64,000 nt of DNA from Edaphovirga cremea. GTDB taxonomy: Bacteria; Pseudomonadota; Gammaproteobacteria; Enterobacterales; Enterobacteriaceae. This document shows, one piece after another, positions 18,462 through 26,834 of this stretch. A model generated the notes under the pieces. It saw only the letters and a program-made list of their open reading frames with translations, was not told the origin of the DNA and did not search any database. The position numbers were made by a program, and so were the translations under genes. The stretch is taken from the NCBI RefSeq assembly GCF_003332275.1, contig NZ_QOVA01000007.1, positions 62,001 to 126,000 on the forward strand. The letters are read 5' to 3'. The stretch's first letter is position 1. Each line of letters opens with the position of its first letter.

Positions 18462-18889
18462 TGTCTTGCTTCCTCAAGCCATACGCTGGCTATAACATGC
18501 ATCACTTTATCTGGCATACGCCTATTGTAACGATGGCAGCGACCGGATAAAAACGCCATTTTTTGCAAGGTTATTGCCCATGGTGGCGGGGATGTTTACC
18601 ACCAGCCAGCGACACGTTATTTAAACATCCATATAGAATAACATTTTTAACCCACGCTTTTCACTAACATCTTCATGCTTTCCCATAACGCTTTGGAATA
18701 AGCTAAGTCCTTGACTAATGGTTACTAATGAAACAAAAACCGGCTAATTTATCTCCTGAAAAAAAGCTATTAACTTTTTCTCACAATATGAATTAGAATC
18801 AATGGGCTTAATGCTTTTTTGAACGGTGAGTTTCGGCAATAATGAGGCTCTTGTGAAGTTCTTTTGGAATCACTTTTGGTAACGTCGTC
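18462..18889. other. Intergenic region grxD-mepH
   Basis: No gene seen. Near the grxD side TGGTGG (18581-18586) and CCACCA (18599-18604) can form a hairpin without a T tract. The mepH side is A/T rich (18640-18860) and must hold the mepH promoter, which I could not place with confidence. Confidence 0.5.
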
Positions 18890-19723
18890 ATGCGTCTAAT
18901 TGTTACGCTTTTTGTGCTTCTGTTTACCCAGCTATTTCTGAATCTGGCGCATGCGTCGCCACAAACTCGCGTTGCTGCCGATCAGAAAAAGAGCCATGTC
19001 AGCGAAGCCAAAACCGACGACCGTAAAAAACGAAAGCAACCCGTAAAAACCAGCAGCAAGAAAGTAAAATCCAGTCCAGTGAAAGAAACGGCAGCAACCA
19101 AACAGAAAACAACGACTGAAAAGAAACTCAAAACCACCAAAGTAAGCCGGAAAACCTCCACTACACGTCCGGTAAAAGTGGCTAAAGTGACGCCACCGAA
19201 GAAAGGCTACAAAAAAGGATATGGTCGGCAGCGTATTAAAGCCAAACCCGAGATGGAGCTCGCCAGCAACGCCCGCAGCAAACCTCTCGTTCTCAGTCCC
19301 GCGCATAAAAAGCGTTATCAACACGCCAAGCAGACCGCAATGAACAAACTGATGAGCCAGATGGGCAAACCCTATCGCTGGGGCGGAACGTCACCCAATA
19401 CCGGTTTTGACTGTAGCGGCCTGATCTATTACGCCTACAAAGATGTGGTTCGCATTAAAATGCCGCGCACCGCCAATGAGATGTATCACTTGCGCGATGC
19501 CGCACCGATTAACCGTGCCGAACTGGAAACCGGTGATCTGGTCTTCTTCCGCATCAATAACCGGGGTGCGGCCGATCACGTTGGCGTTTACCTTGGCAAC
19601 GGCAAATTCATTCAGTCACCGCGCACCGGTGAAGAAATCCGCATCAGCTTCCTGAATAACGATTACTGGCAGGATCACTATGTCGGCGCGCGCCGGGTAG
19701 TAACGCCTAAAACGATCCGCTAA
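18890..19723 (+). CDS. mepH: Murein DD-endopeptidase MepH, NlpC/P60 family
   Basis: 277 residues. It cleaves D-Ala-mDAP crosslinks in peptidoglycan in the periplasm to allow wall expansion. A signal peptide ends near AHASP (about 22). Residues 30-120 are a low-complexity Lys/Thr/Ser/Pro linker that should bind the anionic wall or simply act as a flexible spacer. The NlpC/P60 domain covers about 145-272 with catalytic Cys175 in FDCSGLIYY, His230 in ADHVGVYLGNG, and a third polar residue near QDHYVGARR. In E. coli sodB and ydhP follow; here ynhF and purR follow. Confidence 0.93.
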   Translation: MRLIVTLFVLLFTQLFLNLAHASPQTRVAADQKKSHVSEAKTDDRKKRKQPVKTSSKKVKSSPVKETAATKQKTTTEKKLKTTKVSRKTSTTRPVKVAKVTPPKKGYKKGYGRQRIKAKPEMELASNARSKPLVLSPAHKKRYQHAKQTAMNKLMSQMGKPYRWGGTSPNTGFDCSGLIYYAYKDVVRIKMPRTANEMYHLRDAAPINRAELETGDLVFFRINNRGAADHVGVYLGNGKFIQSPRTGEEIRISFLNNDYWQDHYVGARRVVTPKTIR

Positions 19724-19855
19724 CCTGGTATTTACATCACATTAGCATCGGTGAATGGCGGGTTTTAGGTTGGGCCAGTGGGAACGGGATGGGATGGCAA
19801 AACACTTTCGACGGGATAGAACGATTTACCTACTCTTACCTGCTCGCAGAACAGT

Positions 19856-19884
19856 CAGGAGAGGCGTGTTTTCCGCCTCTCCTG
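19856..19884 (-). terminator. Strong hairpin after ynhF
   Basis: CAGGAGAGGCG (19856-19866) pairs with CGCCTCTCCTG (19874-19884), an 11-bp perfect stem located 8 bases beyond the ynhF stop codon. No T tract follows in either direction, so it may protect or shape the 3' end rather than terminate alone. Confidence 0.45.
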
Positions 19885-19891
19885 AACCGTA

Positions 19892-19981
19892 TTAATTCAG
19901 GACAGCAATGAAACTGAATATAATGATCATTACCAGTGCACCAACGGTAGTCAGCAGCGACATTTTCAGATCGGTATCCAT
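19892..19981 (-). CDS. ynhF: 29-residue membrane peptide YnhF
   Basis: The leftward frame encodes 29 residues starting MDTDLKMSLLTTVGALV and ending SFIAVLN, a single hydrophobic helix. E. coli YnhF is also 29 residues, starts MSTDLKFSLVTT, and also lies upstream of purR on the opposite strand. A strong ribosome-binding site AGGAGT lies 8 bases before the ATG. The E. coli peptide sits in the inner membrane; its role is unknown. This gene is easily missed because of its size. Confidence 0.88.
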   Translation of the reverse strand: MDTDLKMSLLTTVGALVMIIIFSFIAVLN

Positions 19982-20259
19982 ATAGAAACTCCTCAGCAGA
20001 TCAATTTTAGCGTGGGCGTATAGGCACACATTTTGTGCGTTAACTCATTTTCTCATACTTTATCAAGAAAATCTTCCGTTCATTACTGATTAAACAAGCA
20101 CTTTTTTCGCTTCCCCTTTTACTCAATATGAGTGAAAATTCGCGGTTTACACACTGCGTACCCGGCAGCGTTCGCCAACTCATTCACTGGCGCGAAAGCA
20201 AATCGCCCTCTCTTCCCCGAATTCACTGATATCTTACCGGTGGGCAGGAGAATAAACGC

Positions 20260-20275
20260 AGGCAAACGATTAACA
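20260..20275 (+). promoter_or_regulatory. Candidate PurR operator upstream of purR
   Basis: AGGCAAACGATTAACA matches the autoregulatory operator known before E. coli purR (AGGCAAACGTTTACCT) at 12 of 16 positions, including the central AAACG. It lies 47-62 bases before the purR start codon. The rest of the gap 19982-20321 shows nothing else I can identify. Confidence 0.55.
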
Positions 20276-20321
20276 TACTGCTTACGTGCTGTAACATGTA
20301 GCATCAGGAGTCATTCTTACT

Positions 20322-21347
20322 ATGGCAACGATTAAAGATGTCGCCAAACGCGCTAGCGTTTCGACGACCACCGTGTCACACGTTATTAATAAAACGCGTT
20401 TCGTCGCCGAAGATACCAAGACTGCCGTTTGGGCAGCGATTAAAGAGCTGCACTATTCTCCCAGCGCTGTGGCGCGCAGCCTGAAAGTCAACCACACCAA
20501 ATCCATCGGCCTGCTGGCAACGTCAAGCGAAGCCCCCTATTTTGCCGAAGTGATCGAAGCCGTAGAGAACAGTTGCTATAGCAAAGGCTATACGCTGATT
20601 CTGTGCAACTCGCACAATAACCTCGCTAAGCAGCAGGCGTATCTGGCGATGCTGGCGCAAAAACGCGTCGATGGCCTGCTGGTGATGTGTTCCGAGTATC
20701 CCGACCAGTTGCTGGGGATGCTGGACGAGTACCGGAATATTCCCATGGTGGTCATGGATTGGGGCTCTTCCCGCAGCGATTTCACCGATTCGATTATCGA
20801 TAACGCCTTCGAAGGCGGATACATCGCCGGAAAATACCTGATCGAACGCGGTCACCGTGACATTGGCATTATCCCCGGGCAGCTTTCGCGCAATACCGGT
20901 GGTGGCCGTCATCAGGGCTTCCTGAAAGCCCTGGCGGAAGCCGATGTCGAGGTTCGCGATGAGTGGGTGGTTCAGGGCGATTTTGAGCCTGAATCCGGTT
21001 ACAAAGCGATGCACCAGATTCTGACGCAGAAGCAGCGCCCTACCGCAGTATTCTGCGGGGGGGATATTATGGCGATGGGCGCGATCTGTGCGGCCGATGA
21101 GCTGGGCCTGCGCGTCCCGCAGGATATTTCCGTGATCGGTTATGATAATGTCCGCAATGCGCGTTATTTCTCTCCGGCATTGACCACCATCCATCAGCCA
21201 AAAGAGCGTCTGGGTGAAAGTGCATTCGCCATGCTGTTAGATCGCATCGTCAGTAAACGTGAAGAGTCGCAGACTATTGAAGTGCATCCAAAACTGGTTG
21301 AACGCCGCTCCGTGGCAGACGGCCCATTCCGCGATTACCGCCGCTAA
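20322..21347 (+). CDS. purR: Purine repressor PurR, LacI family
   Basis: 341 residues, same as E. coli PurR. With hypoxanthine or guanine as corepressor it represses purine and related biosynthetic operons. The N-terminal helix-turn-helix and hinge are [28 protein letters not shown]...[13 protein letters not shown] (1-60), with the hinge helix leucine for minor-groove insertion. The periplasmic-binding-protein-like domain follows, including CNSHNN, the DWG segment near 147 and VIGYDN near 275. Probably autoregulated through the box at 20260. Confidence 0.98.
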   Translation: MATIKDVAKRASVSTTTVSHVINKTRFVAEDTKTAVWAAIKELHYSPSAVARSLKVNHTKSIGLLATSSEAPYFAEVIEAVENSCYSKGYTLILCNSHNNLAKQQAYLAMLAQKRVDGLLVMCSEYPDQLLGMLDEYRNIPMVVMDWGSSRSDFTDSIIDNAFEGGYIAGKYLIERGHRDIGIIPGQLSRNTGGGRHQGFLKALAEADVEVRDEWVVQGDFEPESGYKAMHQILTQKQRPTAVFCGGDIMAMGAICAADELGLRVPQDISVIGYDNVRNARYFSPALTTIHQPKERLGESAFAMLLDRIVSKREESQTIEVHPKLVERRSVADGPFRDYRR

Positions 21348-21381
21348 GAGTCCATTGCCTGGCGGCAGAGTCATCATTGAT

Positions 21382-21693
21382 TCAGCCGCCGAGCCATTCC
21401 TGATTCAAGCTTTCACTGTCGCCCAAATATGCCAGTAACCACGCCAGCGCCAGTGACGGGTTCTGGTGTTCCCACGTCAGGCAACAGGTGCTCTGTGGGA
21501 AAAGCTGCGCCAATGACAACGACTGTAAGTAACCGTCATCGATCAACGGCTGCGCCAAATGCGAAGGCAGCATGCCCACGCAAAACCCGGCGCACAGGCA
21601 GTCGATCGCACTGATCCAGTCTGGCACCACCAGTTGGCGCTGATTGTCCAACATCCAGGTGTCACGCTTGGGTAACGTTCGCGAGGTATCTTC
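21382..21693 (-). pseudogene. punR: Remnant of the LysR regulator PunR (YdhB)
   Basis: The leftward frame matches only the C-terminal part of E. coli PunR, from EDTSRTLPKR (about residue 200 of 310) to the end (DSESLNQEWL). The whole helix-turn-helix and half of the effector domain are gone: a stop codon precedes the fragment at 21709-21711 and punC begins 82 bases further on. PunR activates the adjacent punC in response to adenine/purines, so the loss should leave punC unregulated or silent. The conserved C-terminal sequence suggests a fairly recent deletion. A 90-residue open frame starting at 21654 survives but has no obvious function. Confidence 0.85.
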
Positions 21694-21775
21694 GAGGCAG
21701 CAAGACGATTACACTTCGCCCGTTCTAATTCCTAAAATAAATTCATCTGCTGCCAAGAATAACGAGATCCAATCT

Positions 21776-22984
21776 ATGAAGAAGTCCCCTGCTTTCATGT
21801 TCTACCTTGCCGGGTTGAGCATGCTTGGCTTTTTAGCTATCGATATGTACCTGCCCGCGTTTAGTGCCATGCAAAACGATCTCCAGGCTTCTGCTGGCTC
21901 CATCAGCGCCAGCCTGAGTATTTTCCTTGCCGGCTTCGCCTGCGCCCAACTGGTTTGGGGAACGCTCTCCGATCGCATTGGCCGCAAACCTGTGCTGATT
22001 ATGGGATTGACGTTGTTTGCGATGGGCTGTCTGGGTATTTTCTGGATCACCACCAGTACGCAACTATTAGTGCTGCGCTTTATTCAGGCGGTGGGCGTGT
22101 GTTCCGCTGCCGTGAGCTGGCAAGCGTTGGTGGTTGATCGTTATCGCGATGGTCAATCCAACCGGGTTTTCGCCACCATCATGCCGCTGGTTGCGCTCTC
22201 CCCCGCGCTGGCACCGTTGCTGGGCGCATGGACGCTGAACCACCTCAGTTGGCGGGCAATTTTTGGGGTGTTGCTGATCGTCAGTTTGCTGCTGTTGGTC
22301 CCGACGCTGTTTTTGCGCGAGAGGCGTACCGTCAGACAGCAGAAAACTGCTGACAATGTTGGGTTCTTCAGCTTGCTGTCATCAACGGTCTTCTCAGGTA
22401 ACGTGCTGATTTTTGCCGCCTGCTCAGCGGGTTTCTTTGCCTGGCTGACCGGTTCTCCTTTCATTCTGGCAAACATGGGATACAGCCCCAATGACATTGG
22501 CTTGAGCTATGTTCCGCAAACCGTGGCCTTTTTATTGGGCGGTTATGGCTACCGCATGGCGATAGCCCGCATCGCGGGGAAAACGTTGCTGCCATGGCTG
22601 TTGGTTTGTTATGCGCTCAGTATGATGGCGTTGTATCTGATTGCCGTTCTCACCCAGCCAACGCTGCTCATGCTGCTGATTCCGTTCTGTATTATGGCGC
22701 TGGTCAATGGGGCAATTTATCCGATTGCGGTAGCCAACGCACTCACGCCCTTCACGGGAAGTACGGGCAAAGCGGCAGCACTGCAAAATACACTGCAACT
22801 GGGGTTATGTTTTATCGCCAGTGTGATTGTCTCTGCGTTTATTGCGAATGCATTGCTGGCAACGGTAACGGTGATGCTCTCAACCGCCGTATTGGCGGGG
22901 ACGGGATATTTACTGCAAAAACGTCGGGTGGGTGATGGGAAACAGTTGAAGAGTCAAACCGCACATGCTAACTCTGCGTCATAA
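21776..22984 (+). CDS. punC: Purine-nucleoside MFS exporter PunC (YdhC)
   Basis: 402 residues with 12 predicted membrane helices, Bcr/CflA-type drug:H+ antiporter of the major facilitator superfamily. Motif A between helices 2 and 3 is WGTLSDRIGRKPVL (about 60-73) and motif C-like ALSPALAPLLGAW follows in helix 5. E. coli PunC moves purine nucleosides such as adenosine and inosine. ATG 21776 (MKKSPAFMFYLAGLS) fits homologues; the open frame runs upstream into the decayed punR and is not used. The usual activator PunR is truncated next door. Confidence 0.9.
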   Translation: MKKSPAFMFYLAGLSMLGFLAIDMYLPAFSAMQNDLQASAGSISASLSIFLAGFACAQLVWGTLSDRIGRKPVLIMGLTLFAMGCLGIFWITTSTQLLVLRFIQAVGVCSAAVSWQALVVDRYRDGQSNRVFATIMPLVALSPALAPLLGAWTLNHLSWRAIFGVLLIVSLLLLVPTLFLRERRTVRQQKTADNVGFFSLLSSTVFSGNVLIFAACSAGFFAWLTGSPFILANMGYSPNDIGLSYVPQTVAFLLGGYGYRMAIARIAGKTLLPWLLVCYALSMMALYLIAVLTQPTLLMLLIPFCIMALVNGAIYPIAVANALTPFTGSTGKAAALQNTLQLGLCFIASVIVSAFIANALLATVTVMLSTAVLAGTGYLLQKRRVGDGKQLKSQTAHANSAS

Positions 22985-23022
22985 TTTCCTTTGTTAATAA
23001 TCACTTAAATAATATGTTGGTT

Positions 23023-23066
23023 GGATGTGATTTATTATTGAGAATCACATCCGCCGCGCCTATACT
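23023..23066 (+). promoter_or_regulatory. Distal cfa promoter overlapped by a 10-bp dyad
   Basis: TTGAGA (23038-23043), 17 bases, then TATACT (23061-23066) make a good sigma-70-type promoter with a predicted start near 23073, giving a leader of about 257 nt. A perfect inverted repeat GGATGTGATT-N10-AATCACATCC (23023-23052) straddles the -35 element, in the position of a repressor operator. The dyad could alternatively be a punC terminator, but it has no T tract. The rest of 22985-23329 carries no gene. Confidence 0.5.
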
Positions 23067-23277
23067 CAATTCCAACCACTATTAATAACACTTTTACAAA
23101 ACTTTTATTATCAGCATGTTTTTGTGGCGTGGAACGCGTCACACTTTATCGTTCAAGGATGGACCTCTCCCGTTGCCAGCGAGTAACCGGAGTTCTTCAA
23201 AATTTTCCTCTGTTCATAATCGGATATCAGATACTGCGGACCAACCGCTGGTTCTCATATACGCCTGCAAATATTGT

Positions 23278-23284
23278 CTATGCT
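23278..23284 (+). promoter_or_regulatory. Candidate sigma-S proximal promoter of cfa
   Basis: CTATGCT resembles the extended sigma-S -10 CTATACT and would start transcription about 39 bases before the cfa ATG. E. coli cfa has a sigma-S promoter at about -33, so the place is as expected. Confidence 0.4.
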
Positions 23285-23329
23285 TTTCCTTGCAGGTTAT
23301 AAGCCAGAAGAGAAAGAGGTGGAGAAGCT

Positions 23330-24481
23330 ATGAGTTCATCATGTATAGAAGACCTGAGTATTCATGACAACCAATGGTACCGGATTGTTCATGAGATGCT
23401 CGGCATGGCCGATATCGAAATCAACGGATCACGACCGTTCGATATTAAAGTGAATAATCCGGATTTTTTTAAGCGAGTTTTGCAAGAAGGTTCACTTGGC
23501 CTCGGCGAAAGCTATATGGACGGCTGGTGGGAATGTGAACGACTGGACACTTTTTTCCATAAAGTGCTGCACGCCGGACTTGAAAGAAAACTGCCCCATC
23601 ACCTGAAAGATACGCTGCGCATAGCCGCGGCCCGTCTGACCAATCTGCAATCCAAAAAAAGAGCCTGGATTGTTGGCAAAGAGCATTACGATTTAGGTAA
23701 CGATCTCTTTGCCAAAATGCTCGACCCTTACATGCAATACTCCTGTGCTTACTGGAAAGATGCAGCAACGCTGGAGCAGGCCCAGGAAGCGAAACTGAAA
23801 TTAATCTGCGACAAACTGCAATTGCAGCCGGGGATGACCCTGCTGGATATTGGCTGCGGTTGGGGCGGATTGTCTGAGTACGCAGCGCGCCATTACGGTG
23901 TTTCGGTAACTGGCGTCACCATTTCTGCCGAGCAGCAGAAGATGGCCCAGAAGCGCTGTGAAGGTCTGGATGTCATTATCTTGCTGCAAGATTATCGCGA
24001 TCTTAATCAGCAGTACGACCGCATCGTGTCGGTGGGGATGTTCGAACATGTCGGCCCCAAAAATTATCCCACCTATTTCAGCGTGGTTGAACGTAATCTC
24101 AAGCCTGACGGCCTGTTCCTGCTGCATACCATTGGTTCCAATAGAACCAATTTGAGTGTTGATCCCTGGATAGACAAATATATTTTCCCCAATGGTTGTC
24201 TGCCGTCGGTGATACATATTGCGCAAGCCAGTGAAGGGCATTTCGTCATGGAAGATTGGCACAATATCGGGGCCGATTACGATCGCACGTTGATGTCCTG
24301 GTATGAACGTTTCCAGCAGGCATGGCCTGAACTGTCAGAAAGATACTCAGAACGTTTCGAACGTATGTTCAGCTACTACCTGAATGCCTGTGCCGGTTCG
24401 TTCCGTGCCCGTGACATTCAGTTGTGGCAGGTTCTTTTTAGCCCAAGGGGCGTTGAGGGTGGTATTCGCGTAACGCGTTAA
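23330..24481 (+). CDS. cfa: Cyclopropane-fatty-acyl-phospholipid synthase
   Basis: 383 residues. It methylenates cis double bonds of membrane phospholipids with S-adenosylmethionine as cells enter stationary phase or meet acid. The N-terminal lipid-tethering domain covers about 1-90; the methyltransferase domain has the SAM loop LLDIGCGWGGLSEYAA (about 171-186), the active-site Cys in YMQYSCAYW near 141, the motif FEHVGPKNYP near 240, and the bicarbonate-site tail near YYLNACAGSFRARDIQLWQ. GGTGGAG precedes the ATG. Confidence 0.98.
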   Translation: MSSSCIEDLSIHDNQWYRIVHEMLGMADIEINGSRPFDIKVNNPDFFKRVLQEGSLGLGESYMDGWWECERLDTFFHKVLHAGLERKLPHHLKDTLRIAAARLTNLQSKKRAWIVGKEHYDLGNDLFAKMLDPYMQYSCAYWKDAATLEQAQEAKLKLICDKLQLQPGMTLLDIGCGWGGLSEYAARHYGVSVTGVTISAEQQKMAQKRCEGLDVIILLQDYRDLNQQYDRIVSVGMFEHVGPKNYPTYFSVVERNLKPDGLFLLHTIGSNRTNLSVDPWIDKYIFPNGCLPSVIHIAQASEGHFVMEDWHNIGADYDRTLMSWYERFQQAWPELSERYSERFERMFSYYLNACAGSFRARDIQLWQVLFSPRGVEGGIRVTR

Positions 24482-24497
24482 TTTCGGATAGCGCATT

Positions 24498-24535
24498 AAA
24501 AAATGCCGGTCAGAATTCTGACCGGCATTTTTTTT
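24498..24535. terminator. Bidirectional terminator between cfa and the GH105 gene
   Basis: A perfect palindrome spans 24501-24530, with half AAATGCCGGTCAGAA, flanked by A and T runs; eight T follow rightward and six T leftward. It serves both convergent genes. Confidence 0.92.
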
Positions 24536-24556
24536 CTGCTCGTCATTATTCAACGA

Positions 24557-25696
24557 TTAAATGTAGACCCGCAGATACTCCGACAGACACAGAATCGCCA
24601 TGGCCTGGCCGTAAGGCATGGAGGTCAGCGCAATTTCGCGATAGAAATCCAGATCGTTGCCCATCGCCGTTCCGAAGGAGACCTGCGTCAACTCGCCCTG
24701 ATCATTGATGTGTTTCACCACACCCTGCACCGCGCGAACGCCCATTTGCGCATAAGACTTGTCGACGTAACGCTTGCGGACCGCTTTCAGAATACCGTAG
24801 GCGAATCCGGCGGTGGCTGACGCTTCCAGGTAAGAATCATGATCGTCAATCAGCGTATGCCACAGTCCCGATGCATGCTGATGCTCGGCAAGTGCCGCAA
24901 TCTGACTCTCAAGCACCTGTAACAAGAAGCGGCGCGTGGCGTCATGCTCAGGCAAATCGAGCATTTCGATAAAATCCGGGATCGCCACGGTGATCCAACT
25001 GTTGCCGCGAGCCCAGCGCGCCCTGGCGAAATTATGATTGCCAGCAAACGTCCAGCCGTGGAACCACAGCCCCGTTTCGCGATCCATCAGATACTGGATA
25101 TGCAGCATGAACTGATACTTGGCTTCTTCGACATATTCAGGTTTATTCAGCAACTTGCCGATTTTCGCCAACGGCAGCACGCTCATCATCAGCGTGTCGT
25201 CCCACATCTGCTGATGGTTTTCATTGTTGTAAACCACATGCTGCAAGCCGTTCTTTTCGGTGCGCGGCATATCGTACATCACCCACTCTGCCCAGGCTTC
25301 GAGGTAAGGCAACCAGCTCTGATTGCCGGTCTCTTCATAGCGGTAAGCCAACGTCAGGAATGGGCAAACTGTATTCACATTCTTGGTCGGCATCTGCTCG
25401 GCCAGACGGGCAACAAACCAGTCATCAATGATCGCCAGCGCGGTAGGATCGTTGGTTTGCTGATAGTATTTGTAGATGCCATACAGGCCGACGCCATGCG
25501 TCCACTCCCAACCGGCCCAGCCTTTAGTGTCAATAACCCGCCCATCGTCAAGCCGCAGCAGGAACTCACCGGTTTCATCTTTGATATTGATGAGGTTGTT
25601 CGCTACCTTATGGATTAATCCCTTCACTTCATCGCGCGTGATAAAGTATTCCGGCTGACGCAGCAGTTCACTGTGTTTAACACTAAATACTTTCAT
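24557..25696 (-). CDS. Unsaturated rhamnogalacturonyl hydrolase, family GH105
   Basis: 379 residues with an (alpha/alpha)6-barrel and no signal peptide, so cytoplasmic. GH105 (YteR/RhiN-type) enzymes hydrate the 4,5-unsaturated galacturonate left at the non-reducing end of rhamnogalacturonan oligomers after lyase attack. The pattern WAGWEWTHGVGLYGIYKYY (about 60-78), DDTLMMSVLPLAKIG (catalytic Asp of the VWVDSLYM-type motif near 168), WARGNSWITVAI near 235 and HTLIDDHDSYLEASATAGFAYGI near 285 are those of the family. The gene is single, without the usual RhiT-type transporter, and inserted between cfa and ribE relative to E. coli. It is preceded by the ribE terminator, so it has its own promoter; I found no clear KdgR box. 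AGGTG lies 6 bases before the ATG. Confidence 0.88.
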   Translation of the reverse strand: MKVFSVKHSELLRQPEYFITRDEVKGLIHKVANNLINIKDETGEFLLRLDDGRVIDTKGWAGWEWTHGVGLYGIYKYYQQTNDPTALAIIDDWFVARLAEQMPTKNVNTVCPFLTLAYRYEETGNQSWLPYLEAWAEWVMYDMPRTEKNGLQHVVYNNENHQQMWDDTLMMSVLPLAKIGKLLNKPEYVEEAKYQFMLHIQYLMDRETGLWFHGWTFAGNHNFARARWARGNSWITVAIPDFIEMLDLPEHDATRRFLLQVLESQIAALAEHQHASGLWHTLIDDHDSYLEASATAGFAYGILKAVRKRYVDKSYAQMGVRAVQGVVKHINDQGELTQVSFGTAMGNDLDFYREIALTSMPYGQAMAILCLSEYLRVYI

Positions 25697-25800
25697 TCAT
25701 GTCACCTTTGGCTGGCTAATCGGAAAATGTTCAATGCTGACAGTGTAGTAATTCGCGGCATGCGACACCTTTTGCTGACTGCCATGCAGGGTTTTTCACT

Positions 25801-25902
25801 GGCAAAAAGAGAAAGGCCCCCGCCACCGTCATCACAGTTTTGTCTTTGTTGGTTCGTGTTGAGGGGCACAGCGGACTGCCAGTGTGATGACCGGGAGGGC
25901 CT
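25801..25902 (-). terminator. Large structured terminator of ribE
   Basis: Reading leftward after ribE, AGGCCC/GGGCCT (25897-25902 with 25814-25819) and GTCATCACA/TGTGATGAC (25883-25891 with 25828-25836, opposite-strand pairing) form a two-part long stem around a 46-nt apical region, followed by TTTCTCTTTTT. It is much larger than a usual terminator hairpin and separates ribE from the GH105 gene. Confidence 0.6.
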
Positions 25903-25915
25903 GAACGCGGCAAAA

Positions 25916-26569
25916 TCAGCGGGTAGTTTCACCGAAGGTTTTTACGGTGGGGCCCGCCAGATCGCGATGCGCCAGCACACGTTCTACGGTATCGACTACC
26001 GCCTGGGTTTGCGGATCAATTTCAATATTCACTTTGTCGCCGAGGCGCTTTTTACCCAGCGTGGTTCTTTCCAGCGTTTCCGGAATCAAATGCACGCAGA
26101 AACGGTTGCGGGTCACTTCGCCCAGCGTCAGACTAATTCCGTCGATGCCGATGAATCCTTTGTGCAGGATATATTTCATGTTCTGTTCATTGGCAATACG
26201 GAACCACACCTGGCGGTTATTTTCTGACGTCAGGATTTTAACGATCTCGGCGGTACACATAATATGGCCCGACATCAGATGCCCGCCAATTTCATCATTG
26301 AATTTCGCTGCGCGCTCGACATTGACCAGATTGCCCACTTGCAGATCACCAAGATTGGTCAGGCGCAGCGTCTCTTTAATCAGGTCAAAGCTGATGCGAT
26401 CACCCTCAATAGCGGTCACCGTCAGGCAACAGCCATTATTGGCGACGGACGCCCCGAGCTCCAGATTTGCCAGCATCTCTGCGGGAAGCTGCACGGTGTG
26501 TGTACGGAAATTAGCCTTGTCTTCTATAGCAACCAGGGGAGCAACACCCTGAACAATACCGGTGAACAT
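25916..26569 (-). CDS. ribE: Riboflavin synthase, alpha chain
   Basis: 217 residues (called ribC in E. coli). It makes riboflavin by dismutation of two dimethylribityllumazine molecules. Two tandem lumazine-binding repeats are seen: MFTGIVQG...NGCCLTVT...NLVNVERA (1-90) and [10 protein letters not shown]...[12 protein letters not shown]...VNIEIDP (about 98-185), then the trimer-forming C-terminal helix. It diverges from mdtK, as in E. coli. No FMN riboswitch is expected or seen in its leader. Confidence 0.97.
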   Translation of the reverse strand: MFTGIVQGVAPLVAIEDKANFRTHTVQLPAEMLANLELGASVANNGCCLTVTAIEGDRISFDLIKETLRLTNLGDLQVGNLVNVERAAKFNDEIGGHLMSGHIMCTAEIVKILTSENNRQVWFRIANEQNMKYILHKGFIGIDGISLTLGEVTRNRFCVHLIPETLERTTLGKKRLGDKVNIEIDPQTQAVVDTVERVLAHRDLAGPTVKTFGETTR

Positions 26570-26574
26570 ATGTC

Positions 26575-26612
26575 ATGCCTCTCGAGTTAAACGTGGACAA
26601 TGCCTCTCAAGT
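26575..26612. repeat. Spaced direct repeat upstream of ribE
   Basis: ATGCCTCTCGAGT (26575-26587) recurs as ATGCCTCTCAAGT (26600-26612), 25 bases apart start to start, in the ribE leader. It could be an expanded tandem unit or a paired binding site. Confidence 0.6.
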
Positions 26613-26770
26613 CAGTTTGCCGCAGATTCAGGTGAAAGCCAAACCGTAAGGACTAAAATATTACAGTACCGTGTCAGCTTGATATTTAACGCCAAAATTT
26701 GCTTAAAATGGCGGGATATGTACAATCTTTCCAGCCCATCCCACACTTTCTTAAAATCACTTTTACTGGT

Positions 26771-26815
26771 GATGGTTTTTTTCGCTCTTGAATGATGGTT
26801 TTTTTGCTCTTGAAT
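26771..26815 (+). repeat. 22/23-bp tandem duplication in the mdtK leader
   Basis: Two adjacent copies of GATGGTTTTTTT(C)GCTCTTGAAT, 23 bp at 26771-26793 and 22 bp at 26794-26815, differ by one base. They end 19 bases before the mdtK start codon and therefore sit in or next to its promoter or leader. Confidence 0.85.
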
Positions 26816-26834
26816 ATAGTAAAGAGGTGTATGC

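Noticed and set aside
21382..21654. 90-codon frame as a genuine small protein
   Set aside because: It matches only the C-terminal third of PunR, which lacks the DNA-binding domain, so it is best read as a gene remnant.
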